Below are positions 9,310 through 18,214 of a DNA stretch of 64,000 nucleotides, piece after piece. Below the pieces are notes generated by a model, which worked only from the letters and a program-made list of their open reading frames with translations, ran no database searches and was not told the DNA's origin. The DNA comes from Lewinellaceae bacterium (GTDB lineage: Bacteria; Bacteroidota; Bacteroidia; Chitinophagales; Saprospiraceae). Numbering within the stretch: position 1 is the stretch's first letter; every line of letters starts with the position of its first letter. The stretch lies in NCBI GenBank assembly GCA_020636135.1, contig JACJYK010000001.1, forward strand, positions 1,412,501 through 1,476,500, read 5' to 3'. The position numbers and the translations under genes were made by a program.

Positions 9310-10486
9310 TTTTACAGTTGATTACAGCGTTTATAAGGACTCGGAAATTAAGGAATATTTACCGAAACAAGGTATGCATGCAGGTCATGTTTGGTAATGA
9401 TTAGTAGTGTACGGTCAATCACTATGTGTGGACATTGATCGGGTTATCAGGGATTCCTGTCCATTTACCTGGAAAATGCGAACACCATCTGTTTGGTGGG
9501 GTATATCATATGTTGGTTCAAAAGAAGAACTGTCATGCTGAGCCTCAGACGAAGCATCTGTCCAGCGGAGAACTTTATGCATAGTTACCTGGGAGAATAA
9601 TATGAACAATGTTATACTATGTGATTAATCATTGCAAGCAAGAAAATACAGCCAACGACCGATGCTTCACGACGCAACGCTACGCGGTTGCTGTTCAGCA
9701 TGACAGGTATGGCATATGGTACTAAAAAACCAGAACTGTCATGCTGAGCCTCTGGCGAAGCATCTGTCCAGCGGAGTACTTTATGCATAGTTGCCAGGGA
9801 GTATATAGGAACAATGTTATAATACGTGTCTAATCACTCCAAGCATGAAAATACAAGCATCAACCGATGCTTCACGACGCAATGCTGCCCGGTTGCTGTT
9901 CAGCATGACAGGTATGGCATATGGTACTAAAAAACCAGAACTGTCATACTGAGCCTCAGGCGAAGCATCGGTTCAACGGAGTGATGGCACTAATGATCAA
10001 TACTGTCATGCTGAGTCACCGGCGAAACATCTGTCCAGCGGAGAACTTTATGCATAGTTATCAGGGAGTATATAGGAACAATGTTATACTATATGACAAA
10101 TCACTGCAAAAAAGAAAATACAGCCAACGACCGATGCTTCACGACGCAACGCTATGCGTTTGCTGTTCAGCATGACAGGTATTGATTATTATCCTTAATG
10201 AATCAAAAGCAGAACTGTCATGCTGAGCCTCTGGCGAAGCATCTGTCCAGTGGAGTACTTTATGCATAGTTATCAGGGAGTATATAGGAACAATGTTATA
10301 CTACGTGGCTAATCACTACAAGCATGAAAATACAGCCAACGACCGATGCTTCACGACGCAACGCTGTACGGTTGCTGTTCAGCATGACAGGGCGTTGAAT
10401 ATTATTCACGATGAGTCAAAAGCAGAACTGTCATACTGAGCCTCTGGCGAAGTATACGTCAGGTAAAAGTGGCAAACAATCAATAT
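9310..10486. repeat. Gene-free cluster of ~180 bp palindromic repeats
   Basis: Four near-full copies lie at about 9528-9707, 9734-9912, 10002-10179 and 10213-10391, plus 5' fragments at 9939-9985 and 10426-10460. Each begins with AACTGTCATGCTGAGCCTC and GAAGCATCTGTCC, and ends with GATGCTTCACGACGCAACGC and GTTCAGCATGACAGG. The ends are therefore inverted repeats (CTGTCATGCTGA / TCAGCATGACAG and GAAGCATC / GATGCTTC) and each copy can fold on itself. Short ORFs in it follow the repeat and are not genes. No protein motif is seen. The set separates the acetate operon from the DUF1080 gene. Confidence 0.9.
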
Positions 10487-11509
10487 TTATTTGATCACCG
10501 GCCTTAACACAATATTCCGGTATTCCACCGTACCATGGTCTCCCTGCAGATAGATAGGACCCGGGATGAACTCATTGGAGGTGATGGCACCTCCGGTACA
10601 TCCGCGGACTGGCTGATTGTCGATAATCTTTTTGCCGTTCAGGATGACCGTCACATGCCGGTCAACCAGGGTCATGTCCAGGGACTGCCACTGTCCGGCA
10701 GGCTTTTCGGCGGCCATGGATGGTGTGATCCTGCTGTACAACGCGCCCATGTTGTGCGGATCAAGGTCCTTCCCATAGCTGTCGAACACCTGGATTTCGT
10801 AGATGCCGCGAAGATAAACGCCGCTGTTGCTTCCTTCCGGTACATTAACTTCCAGGCTAAGATTGAAATCTTCAAATTCATCTACTGTCCGTAAATTCCC
10901 GTAATGGATGTGGTGGTTTGGGTCGTTCTGAACCGGGTTATTGTTCAATATGCCGTTGGACACACTCCAGCCGCTGGTCACATCATCGCCCATGATCTCC
11001 CAGCCTTTCAGGCTATTTTGATCCAGGAGGTTGATGGCCGGTCCGAATTTAACTTTAGCAAGGTCCGGAGCCGGAGGATCGGCCGGTAATTTTTTTCCAT
11101 AAAAGCTCGCGCGTTCGACCCGGGTACCATCGGTGCGCGGAAAGTAACGGACGCCATTCAGGGTCTCGCCCTCCAGGTGCATTTTTAACCAGGAGGTGAC
11201 TTGTGCTTTTTTATCACCGGGTAAATTACGCTCGCCTACAAACGTAACGACGAGGTCATCCCCTTCGAGGTAGGCGTGACTGACCGGAACCACGCTGCCG
11301 CCATACCAGAGCACGCTGGCTCCGATGTAGCCATCTTCCTGGGTGACTTCCAGCCAGCCGGCATTGAAGGTGCCGTCAAAGGGTGGGAGGGTGAGGGCCC
11401 AGGTACCGAGATAAGGGGTTAAGGATGCATTATCTTGGGCAGAGACGTTGACCTGTACGATCAGGGCTAGGGTCAGGGTAGTCAGTAGAATCTGGATTCG
11501 TTTTTTCAT
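10487..11509 (-). CDS. Secreted DUF1080 (3-keto-disaccharide hydrolase-like) protein
   Basis: 340 residues with a signal peptide (KKRIQILLTTLTLALIVQV, cut after VSAQ). Residues about 30-140 form a beta-rich domain (YLGTWALTLPPFDGTFNAGW). From about 155 to the end is a DUF1080 concanavalin-like fold (INLLDQNSLKGWEI, the GSNSGVYLRGIYEIQVFDSYG core and IYLQGDHGTVEYRNIVLRP). DUF1080 members act on or bind carbohydrates, some on 3-keto glycosides. The protein is periplasmic or secreted. It stands alone between the repeat cluster and a gene-poor gap. Confidence 0.87.
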   Translation of the reverse strand: MKKRIQILLTTLTLALIVQVNVSAQDNASLTPYLGTWALTLPPFDGTFNAGWLEVTQEDGYIGASVLWYGGSVVPVSHAYLEGDDLVVTFVGERNLPGDKKAQVTSWLKMHLEGETLNGVRYFPRTDGTRVERASFYGKKLPADPPAPDLAKVKFGPAINLLDQNSLKGWEIMGDDVTSGWSVSNGILNNNPVQNDPNHHIHYGNLRTVDEFEDFNLSLEVNVPEGSNSGVYLRGIYEIQVFDSYGKDLDPHNMGALYSRITPSMAAEKPAGQWQSLDMTLVDRHVTVILNGKKIIDNQPVRGCTGGAITSNEFIPGPIYLQGDHGTVEYRNIVLRPVIK

Positions 11510-12077
11510 CGATGATGGTTTGAAGTGTCAAGGTAATTATTCCTGCAAACAGCGCCAAGAGTATCCTGCCAGATACCTTTGAATTAAAATAGTAAAAAAG
11601 AGATATGTAGGTGTCAGATTTGAGACGCACAAGCTGAATCTTGTGGGTCGAGATTAACTGTTGGTCAAAATCAGACGATATGGGGCTTTGGTGTAAGCCG
11701 CAACTGTTTGAACAATGGGTACGCCCCTCCTTTGACAGCCGTTGAAAAACGGTGGAATTGTGGGTGGCCGTCAAGGAGGGAGGGAGCAAATACCTTATAA
11801 ACCAGACTCTTCAGATCAATGACTGGACGCAAAGGTGAGTTTTGCGGATTACGAGGTTTTTCTCCCTTTTTGCCGATACAAAAAGGGAAATAAAAAAAGA
11901 ACAACGATCAGGACCAATAAGGTAATTGATTGAACCTTTAAAACAATCAAGGGCTCACAGCTATCCACATGTTGTTAAGTCAATTTTTGCATCACAATAG
12001 GCCCTGGCACCTCGACCTTACATTTTGCAATAAATATGTGACAGTCCTTTGTTTTTCCTTGTATTAAAGACATACGG
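11510..12077. other. Intergenic region holding a dispersed repeat copy
   Basis: No supported gene in 568 bases. Between about 11698 and 11905 lies a sequence that recurs in reverse orientation at about 29425-29625. Shared blocks are AACTGTTTGAACAAT, the CCGTTGAAAAACGG hairpin (CCGTCGAAAGACGG in the other copy), GTGAGTTTTGCG, ACGAGGTTTTT and TTTTTGCCG. The two short - strand reading frames here are inside the repeat and show no protein character. Confidence 0.6.
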
Positions 12078-12518
12078 TCAATCCCTGCCTTCCAGGGCTC
12101 TGCGCTGGTAATTAATCTGACCGAGGTGGTAATTCAGGTGAGCCAATAGCTGGACGACGACATAGCCGTTGGTGCGTAGGGCATCGTCAAATGGGATGGG
12201 GTAGGGAGCAGTTAAGTCGATGCTATTTATTGTATTGGTGATCAGGGGGATCAGTGCCTCCATTTGCCGGATCAATTCTTCTTTGGGGACTCCGTTTTGG
12301 GTGAATTCCCGCTCCCGGTCCCGGACATATCCGGTATGGGCCAGCACCGTCCCAAAGAGGTAATTGGATCCGCCGATCAGGTGTAAGACCAGGTTCCCGC
12401 TGGAATTACGAATCGAACCTGCCGTTTTCCACAGATTCCCTTCATTTCTGAAGGCCTTGACTTCATCGATAAGTTTGTGTAAGTCGCGGGTATAGAATTG
12501 AGCCAGCGTTTTATTCAA
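12078..12518 (-). CDS. DinB-like/DUF1572 protein
   Basis: 146 residues, mostly helical. It has the pattern of the DinB/YfiT four-helix metal-binding superfamily in its DUF1572 form: an N-terminal RDLHKLIDEV helix, LVLHLIGGSNYLFGTVLAHTGYVRDRE with a conserved His, and the C-terminal LLAHLNYHLGQINYQRR with two His that would complete the metal site. Members of the superfamily include thiol-dependent transferases. The function of this one is unknown. It starts 13 bases after the RES toxin gene ends and may be the third gene of that operon. Confidence 0.8.
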   Translation of the reverse strand: MNKTLAQFYTRDLHKLIDEVKAFRNEGNLWKTAGSIRNSSGNLVLHLIGGSNYLFGTVLAHTGYVRDREREFTQNGVPKEELIRQMEALIPLITNTINSIDLTAPYPIPFDDALRTNGYVVVQLLAHLNYHLGQINYQRRALEGRD

Positions 12519-12530
12519 AGTGCAAGGAAT

Positions 12531-12992
12531 TTACTTCGGGTGGAATAATCTTCGGTCGATCGTAAAATCTTCTATGCGAATGATCTTTACGTGAATCCTA
12601 TCCGGATGCAATGGATTTATAATCACATTAACCTCATCCGGGATGATGGCTGAAGGCACCTTCAAGGCCAGGGTCTTCATAGCCAATAAAAAATGATCGC
12701 CCAGTTTTTGCGTTTCATCCGTCGGAGGAAACCGATTCCAGTTTTCGGACAGGGATTTTGGATCTAAAACTTCGATCAGCGCATCGGGCACTTCTAACGT
12801 TGCAATGGAATACGATGGTGGCACCATTCCCAAAGGCAAATGCACCGCCACTTCGAGCAGGCTCAGAGCCCGGGATTCTGAGGTGTAGATGGCGGGGATC
12901 CCTTTCCGATTCCAGCGACCACCAGCCATTTGCGCGCCTCTCCCTGATAGGTCACCGGCATATTTTCGTTTGCCAATCCGGTAGACGATCAT
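12531..12992 (-). CDS. RES-domain toxin (NAD+-targeting, MbcT/ParT-like)
   Basis: 153 residues, the usual length of RES toxins. The RES signature is clear: YRIGKRKYAGDLSGRGA, GGRWNRKGIPAIYTSES and ALSLLEVAVHL, giving the conserved Arg, Tyr and Glu of the active site. Studied RES toxins degrade NAD+ by phosphorolysis or ADP-ribosylate a target. The start codon overlaps the stop of the antitoxin gene (ATGA), the usual arrangement for a Xre-RES module with the antitoxin first. Confidence 0.92.
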   Translation of the reverse strand: MIVYRIGKRKYAGDLSGRGAQMAGGRWNRKGIPAIYTSESRALSLLEVAVHLPLGMVPPSYSIATLEVPDALIEVLDPKSLSENWNRFPPTDETQKLGDHFLLAMKTLALKVPSAIIPDEVNVIINPLHPDRIHVKIIRIEDFTIDRRLFHPK

Positions 12993-13402
12993 GCCAGGAT
13001 GCCGTATTCGATCCGGTTTAATTCATCTTTGACCACTTCGACTCCGAACGTACTATCCAATAAGTCTTTGGGCTTGCGTCCTCCTAAAGCAATGCTGTTC
13101 AGGTTCAGCCATTGATCAAAGGATGCTTGATCTTCGAATACTTCCAGCCCGAGCTGATAGATGATCTGAATCTGGAGGATTCGTTCGGAGATGGGCTGTG
13201 GCATGGGTTTTTTATCCTTTTTATAGCGCTGCAGGGTACGTAGGGTGGTGTTTAAAAAATGCGACCATTCTTGCTGGGTGAAGGCCAGGTAACTGGCCAG
13301 CGTTTCAAAGGTTGAATAGAGCAACCCTTGGCGTGCTACCTCTACCAGTGTCATGACATCCCGGCCTTCTACTGCTTCGATAAGGTGCTTGCTTGATCCC
13401 AT
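12989..13402 (-). CDS. Xre/MbcA/ParS-type antitoxin of the RES toxin
   Basis: About 137 residues from the ATG at 13402 (MGSSKHLIEAVEGRD). An ATG at 13423 is in frame but adds only an unrelated hydrophobic stub. The N-terminal half holds an Xre-like helix-turn-helix (YLAFTQQEWSHFLNTTLRTLQRYKK). The C-terminal half is the toxin-binding DUF2384 domain (FDQWLNLNSIALGGRKPKDLLDSTFGVEVVKDELNRIEYG), whose tail inserts into the RES active site in known complexes. It should repress its own promoter. It is encoded upstream of and coupled to the toxin. Confidence 0.92.
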   Translation of the reverse strand: MGSSKHLIEAVEGRDVMTLVEVARQGLLYSTFETLASYLAFTQQEWSHFLNTTLRTLQRYKKDKKPMPQPISERILQIQIIYQLGLEVFEDQASFDQWLNLNSIALGGRKPKDLLDSTFGVEVVKDELNRIEYGILA

Positions 13403-13529
13403 TGCGCAGATTATTAATTCCAATTTACGAAAAATGTCATAATATTAACGACAAATTGCATTAAGTAGTTTCGACCCAGGGAGGCGAACTTCGGGAAGGA
13501 GCGAATCGTGTCAACGCGCCAGAGTCCGC

Positions 13530-13871
13530 TCAGGCCTTCTTGACAAATTCGGATTTCAGCCCCATGGACCCAAATCCGTCGATTTTGCAGTCGATGTTGT
13601 GGTCGCCATCGCTCAGTCGAATATTTTTGACTTTGGTGCCCGCTTTGATGGGAGCTGAAGCGCCTTTCACCGGCAGATTCTTGATGACGATCACCGTGTC
13701 CCCATCCTGCAAGAGATTTCCATTGGCATCTTTGACCACCAGCGTTTCTTCGGCTGGAGTCTCGGCCGGGTTCCACTCATGACCGCATTCCGGGCAGGCA
13801 TAGGTCTCTTCCCGCAGAAAGTATCCATAGGGTGAGGCGCATTGCGGGCAGGTTTGAAGGGTGTCGGGCAT
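13530..13871 (-). CDS. yjdM: Zinc-ribbon protein YjdM (PhnA family)
   Basis: 113 residues from the ATG at 13871 (MPDTLQTCPQC); the reading frame runs farther upstream but without similarity. A zinc ribbon of two CxxC pairs (CPQCASPYGY and CPECGHEW) precedes a small SH3-like barrel (VKDANGNLLQDGDTVIVIKNL, KAGTKVKNIRL, DCKIDGFGSMGLKSEFVKK). This matches E. coli YjdM, formerly PhnA, which despite older naming has no proven role in phosphonate breakdown. Cytosolic and monocistronic. Confidence 0.92.
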   Translation of the reverse strand: MPDTLQTCPQCASPYGYFLREETYACPECGHEWNPAETPAEETLVVKDANGNLLQDGDTVIVIKNLPVKGASAPIKAGTKVKNIRLSDGDHNIDCKIDGFGSMGLKSEFVKKA

Positions 13872-14029
13872 CGCTATTTTGGTGTTTTGATGCGGCAAAA
13901 ATAAAGATCTCCCGATAGCAAACACTGGTTTTCGGTGATTATTCACCGGGGGAAGCGGATACGGCTCATCAAATACCAGTAAATGAAATGCAAGGATGCA
14001 ATGGTCTATGTTAAGTGATCAATAGGTTT

Positions 14030-14195
14030 TCAAAGGCGATTTACGGTCAGTTTTCCACCGAATGATCTCCCCGGGCCGCTTGCCTCCCTCATGCTGCTTG
14101 AGTATGCCTACAATCGGTGTCTCTGTACAATTTGTTCTTTTCGTGGTCAAACAGTTTTAGGTTAGGTTTTCTGGCTCGATTTAAGGCGTCTGGTT
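14030..14195 (-). mobile_element. Remnant of the 5' end of an IS3-family element
   Basis: Read on the - strand, this stretch aligns with the first part of the IS3 element at 17812-19055. Shared blocks are AAACTGTTTGACCA followed by GAAAAGAACAAA, CAGAGACA, GGCATACTCAAG and GGCAAGCGG. The start ATG of orfA is ACG here. The similarity continues outward into the terminal repeat (AGACGCCTTAAATCGAGCCAG against GGACAGTTTAAAACTAGACAG, diverged). No reading frame of orfA is complete. It is an old broken copy in opposite orientation, about 3.7 kb from the younger element. Confidence 0.75.
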
Positions 14196-14317
14196 CTCGT
14201 TGAAGTCTACATTCTCTACTGTCAAATTCGCTGCTTAAATATATTCAGATTTAATATTTATATCCTAACTTAATAGGATGATTATCAGATTACTATAACT
14301 TTAGCTTTGACTTACGC

Positions 14318-17300
14318 ATGAAATGCCCTCATTGCAAAAATGAAAATCCAAGCCAAGCACAATTTTGTACGAATTGCGGCTCAAGTCTCCAAGGAATATG
14401 CAATCAATGTGGTGCAGCAAACCCCACGACCGCCAAATTCTGTATGGCTTGTGGGGCAACACTTCACGTCCAGAAAACGATAAATATCAATGTTTCCCAA
14501 AAGACGAGGAAGGCCGAACGACGCCAACTTACCGTGATGTTTACAGACATCGTCGGATCGACGGCACTATCTGAGCACCTTGATCCAGAAGACTACCGTC
14601 AAGTGATGTTGGACTATCAAGAGGTTGCCAATATAGCAATCCAGAAACATGGAGGCCATATCGCTCAATATCTTGGCGACGGATTGTTAGTTTACTTTGG
14701 CTATCCGAAGGGCCTGGAAGATGCACCGGTAGCTGGAGTAAGAGCTGGATTAGAAATCATTCAAGACATTCAAATAGCAAATAAGGAATGGATCAAACGC
14801 TGGGAGACTGAGATTAAAATCCGAATTGGGTTGCATACTGGAATAGTGGTGGTAGATGATCATTTAGCTTTGGGAGAAACGACCAATATAGCAGCCCGAC
14901 TTCAATCGGAGGCCCCAATTAATGGATTGGTAATTAGCCTGCAAACTATGAAAATGATTGAAGGGTGGTTCGAGGTCATAAGTCTAGGTGAAAGAACTCT
15001 GAAAGGCATAGCACAGCCTGTGGAGATTTTTCAAGTTCTTCGTTCGAGCAGCGCTAAAACTCGTTTGGATGTCACCCAAAAAGTATTAGGTAGACTTTCA
15101 CCACTGGTTGGGAGAGAGTCGGAATACAAATTGATCCAGGAAAAATGGCAAAGGACCCAAGATGGCAATGGCAATCTCATATTTATTTCAGGAGAAGCTG
15201 GCATCGGGAAATCGAGGTTGGTACGGGCTGCTTCCGACGAATTGGTTGAAGCGCATAACTTGTCAAAGCATGTAATTAGATGTTCTGCTTATCACCAGAC
15301 CAGTGCCTTTCATCCACTAACTGAATTTTTAGAGATTGAAATATTTCGAATCCGAAGTGAGGATGGATTGGAGGATAGATATGCAAAGGTGAAAGAGGTA
15401 TTGAATCGAATTGGAATCGACGACCAATCCACCATTTCGCTACTTGCAGAATTCTTGAATCTTAAGTCGGATTTGTTTTTACCCCTTCAACTCAGTCCTG
15501 TCGCCAGAAAGCAAAGATTAATCGAAAGCATTTCCCATATTGTACTCAGGCACCTACCAAATCAAGTTCTGGTTATTGAAGATTTGCATTGGGCGGATGC
15601 CTCAACTTTGGAATGGCTTGACTTTTTAGTTGATCATCTACCTGATCAAAAATTATTTCTTCTATGCACTTCACGGCCAGGATATACACCCAACTGGGTA
15701 ACTCGGTCTGAAGTTACCCCGATAACTTTGCAGCGATTATCCAGATCTGAAACCAATCAGATTTCCTCGTTCTATGCGGATGGTAAGGGATTGCCTCCTG
15801 AAATATTGAATCAAATATTCCTGAAGACGGAAGGTATTCCTCTTTTCGTAGAAGAATTAACCAAATTGATTCTGGAATCCGGCACTATGCAGGAACTTGA
15901 AACGGAATACAAAATGAAAGGTGACAAACCAAAACTTGCAATACCTACTTCTTTGCAAGATTCATTGCTTGCTCGATTAGATCGATTAGAGCAAGTGAAA
16001 GAAGTTATACAATCAGCGTCTGTGATCGGACGAGAATTTTCTGTGAACCTTCTTTCAGTTGTCACAGAAACTGATCCAGGTAAACTAGTTCAATCTCTTG
16101 AAGCATCCGTTCAAGCTGAGATCATTTACCGTCAGTTGAATGATCACCGGGTGGTTTACAAGTTCAAGCATGCCCTAATTCAGGATGCAGCTTATGAATC
16201 CTTATTGAAAAAACAGCGAGTACAACTACATCAAAAAATTGCTGAAATACTGAATGATACATCGGATACTAAAATAACTCAACCTGAGCTAATAGCATAC
16301 CACTATACCCAGGGTGAGCGACCCTTGGTTGCGATTCCAATATGGCTGCAAGCAGGACAAATGGCCGCACAAAAACATGCTAACAAGGAGGCAATATCAC
16401 ACTTGGAGCAGGGCATGTCGCTACTTAAGTACGTTGATAATGATGAAAAACGGCAGGATCTTGAACTTGATTTTAATTTGACGCTCGGAGGAGTAAGTAT
16501 TGGTTACTATGGTTATACGCATCCTAAGGTTGGCATCTATTTCAGTCGAGCACAACAGATTGCTCAAAACATTGATATAACACCTAAACTTGCATTTATA
16601 CTTTACAATCTGCAGACCTACTATATGCTTTCCGAAGAATCAAAGACAACAAATGATTTAATTGAATATTGCTTACAAGTTGGTACCTCGATTGAACAAG
16701 GCTACCTTTTTAATCTTTTTGGCCTGCATATTAAGGGTACCGTGAACGTGTTCCTGGGTCAATTTAAACTGGCAAATAAATTTTTAAAAAATGCGATAGA
16801 GATCTATCTGCCGGCTATTAATATACCACTAGAATTGTCACCAGGGGGCAAGGTCGATATTTGCGTTGAGGTATGGTGGTCAGTTAGTCTACAAATCTCT
16901 GGCTTTCCTGATCAAGCTAAGTCCATCACCAAACACCATTTGGAAATTGCTGAAAAACATAAGGACTCGCGTACTTTATATCATATCTATGCTTGGGCAG
17001 GCTGGCAACTAATCGAAGCCAGAGAGTGGGAATCAGCTGAAAAAATTTTGAAAAAATACTTGCCAAAAGCTATGGAATTCGGTGATCCGTTCTTCATGCT
17101 TGCAGGAGAATCTTTTTATAATATTTCCAAAGCATATCAGGGTGATCTTGACGCCTTCAGGCATTTTGTTAATGTAAATCTGGAGACGGCAAGAAAAATG
17201 GGTGCCAAATCAATAGAAAGCATTTTTTCATCCTATGTTGCAGAAATATATCTTCTAAATGGTGATTTTATAAATGGCCTGAAATGGGTTAACTCATCCA

Positions 17301-17626
17301 TTTGTCTTGTAAATCAATCCGGATACCATATGCATACCGCAGAGCTCTATAGGATAAAAGGTTTGATGTTATATGGTTTGAATCCACAGGATCCTGAAAT
17401 TGAAATTAACTTAACTATGTCGCTTGAAATGTCGAAGAAACAATTTGCTAAAACTTATGAACTGCGAGCTGCCTGTGATCTTGCAAGATTGTGGACTGAG
17501 AAGGGAAAGATAAATGAGACCAAACAACTAGTTTCGGGAATTTACGATTCATTTACAGAAGGTTTTGAATCCATCGATTTGAAATCCGCCCAGAACCTAC
17601 TCAACGAAATTGAAAATCTTAGGTGA
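14318..17626 (+). CDS. Zinc-ribbon / class III nucleotide cyclase / ATPase / TPR signalling protein
   Basis: 1102 residues. Residues 3-46 hold two zinc ribbons (CPHCKNENPSQAQFCTNCG and CNQCGAANPTTAKFCMACG). Residues 65-245 are a class III cyclase domain with metal-binding Asp77 (FTDIVGST) and Asp121 (YLGDGLLVYFG) and the NIAARLQSEA block. From about 260 an AAA/STAND-like ATPase follows, with Walker A GEAGIGKSR (from residue 292) and Walker B VLVIEDLHWADAS. The last 400 residues are helical repeats of TPR type. Proteins of this build make cAMP or act as ligand-sensing ATPase switches. The intact metal residues suggest an active cyclase. The gene is more AT-rich than the core genes and lies between two IS3 sequences, so it may have been acquired. 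Confidence 0.88.
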   Translation: MKCPHCKNENPSQAQFCTNCGSSLQGICNQCGAANPTTAKFCMACGATLHVQKTININVSQKTRKAERRQLTVMFTDIVGSTALSEHLDPEDYRQVMLDYQEVANIAIQKHGGHIAQYLGDGLLVYFGYPKGLEDAPVAGVRAGLEIIQDIQIANKEWIKRWETEIKIRIGLHTGIVVVDDHLALGETTNIAARLQSEAPINGLVISLQTMKMIEGWFEVISLGERTLKGIAQPVEIFQVLRSSSAKTRLDVTQKVLGRLSPLVGRESEYKLIQEKWQRTQDGNGNLIFISGEAGIGKSRLVRAASDELVEAHNLSKHVIRCSAYHQTSAFHPLTEFLEIEIFRIRSEDGLEDRYAKVKEVLNRIGIDDQSTISLLAEFLNLKSDLFLPLQLSPVARKQRLIESISHIVLRHLPNQVLVIEDLHWADASTLEWLDFLVDHLPDQKLFLLCTSRPGYTPNWVTRSEVTPITLQRLSRSETNQISSFYADGKGLPPEILNQIFLKTEGIPLFVEELTKLILESGTMQELETEYKMKGDKPKLAIPTSLQDSLLARLDRLEQVKEVIQSASVIGREFSVNLLSVVTETDPGKLVQSLEASVQAEIIYRQLNDHRVVYKFKHALIQDAAYESLLKKQRVQLHQKIAEILNDTSDTKITQPELIAYHYTQGERPLVAIPIWLQAGQMAAQKHANKEAISHLEQGMSLLKYVDNDEKRQDLELDFNLTLGGVSIGYYGYTHPKVGIYFSRAQQIAQNIDITPKLAFILYNLQTYYMLSEESKTTNDLIEYCLQVGTSIEQGYLFNLFGLHIKGTVNVFLGQFKLANKFLKNAIEIYLPAINIPLELSPGGKVDICVEVWWSVSLQISGFPDQAKSITKHHLEIAEKHKDSRTLYHIYAWAGWQLIEAREWESAEKILKKYLPKAMEFGDPFFMLAGESFYNISKAYQGDLDAFRHFVNVNLETARKMGAKSIESIFSSYVAEIYLLNGDFINGLKWVNSSICLVNQSGYHMHTAELYRIKGLMLYGLNPQDPEIEINLTMSLEMSKKQFAKTYELRAACDLARLWTEKGKINETKQLVSGIYDSFTEGFESIDLKSAQNLLNEIENLR

Positions 17627-17914
17627 GAATCAAATGATATTTTATCATAAATATTTTTAATTATGCTGTTTAAGTATTTGATCTCATTGTCATTCATTAT
17701 TAATAGTTAATTTATTAGCTTTTTCAATTAATTTACTCCCATGACAGCTCTTGATTTCGATTATACCAGTGAAATAATATTTCTGTTCTAAAAATGCTAT
17801 TTGGATCCTTTTGTAGCCTTCCCCGAGACTGTAGCCTTCCCCGAGAATGTAGCCTTCCCCGAGAATCGGACAGTTTAAAACTAGACAGAAATCTTAACTT
17901 TAAACTGTTTGACC

Positions 17915-18182
17915 ATGAAAAGAACAAAATTTACAGAGACAAAGATTGTCGGCATACTCAAGGAGTATGAAGCCGGCAAGCGGACAGAGGACATCTGTCG
18001 TGAGCAAAAAATCAACCGTGCGACTTTTTACACCTGGCGCAAAAAAGTACGGAGACATGGACAACCAGCAGCTGAAACGGCTTAAGGAATTGGAGGATGA
18101 AAACCGCCGGCTCAAGCGTATGTTTGCGGATTTGAGTCTGGATCACCAACTGCTAAAAGAAGTATTGGAAAAAAAGTTCTGA
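17915..18182 (+). pseudogene. IS3 orfA (helix-turn-helix transposase subunit), frameshifted
   Basis: Starts MKRTKFTETKIVGILKEYEA, a normal OrfA helix-turn-helix (DICREQKINRATFYTWRKK). At the A6 run 18041-18046 the frame shifts by one: read straight, it stops at TAA 18083-18085 after 56 residues. One base less would continue as KYGDMDNQQLKRLKELEDEN and the leucine-zipper part ending at TGA 18180-18182, the expected 88 residues. Downstream, the heptamer A-AAA-AAG at 18170-18176 is in the right phase for the usual -1 programmed frameshift into orfB. The upstream A6 shift is of the other sign and is probably an indel. Confidence 0.8.
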
Positions 18183-18214
18183 AGCCTGCTGAGCGAAAAA
18201 GGCGAGTGTAGTAT

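Noticed and set aside
9415..10175. Short reading frames on both strands in the repeat cluster
   Set aside because: They follow the palindromic repeat sequence, recur in part with each copy and show no protein-like composition or start signal.
11430..11904. Two - strand reading frames upstream of the DUF1080 gene
   Set aside because: One is only a 5' extension overlapping the signal peptide in another frame; the other lies inside the dispersed repeat. Neither has protein character.
17812..17865. 18-base tandem repeats as a CRISPR or iteron array
   Set aside because: Only three contiguous copies, no spacers, and inverted copies occur at the other end of the IS3 element, so they belong to the element's ends.
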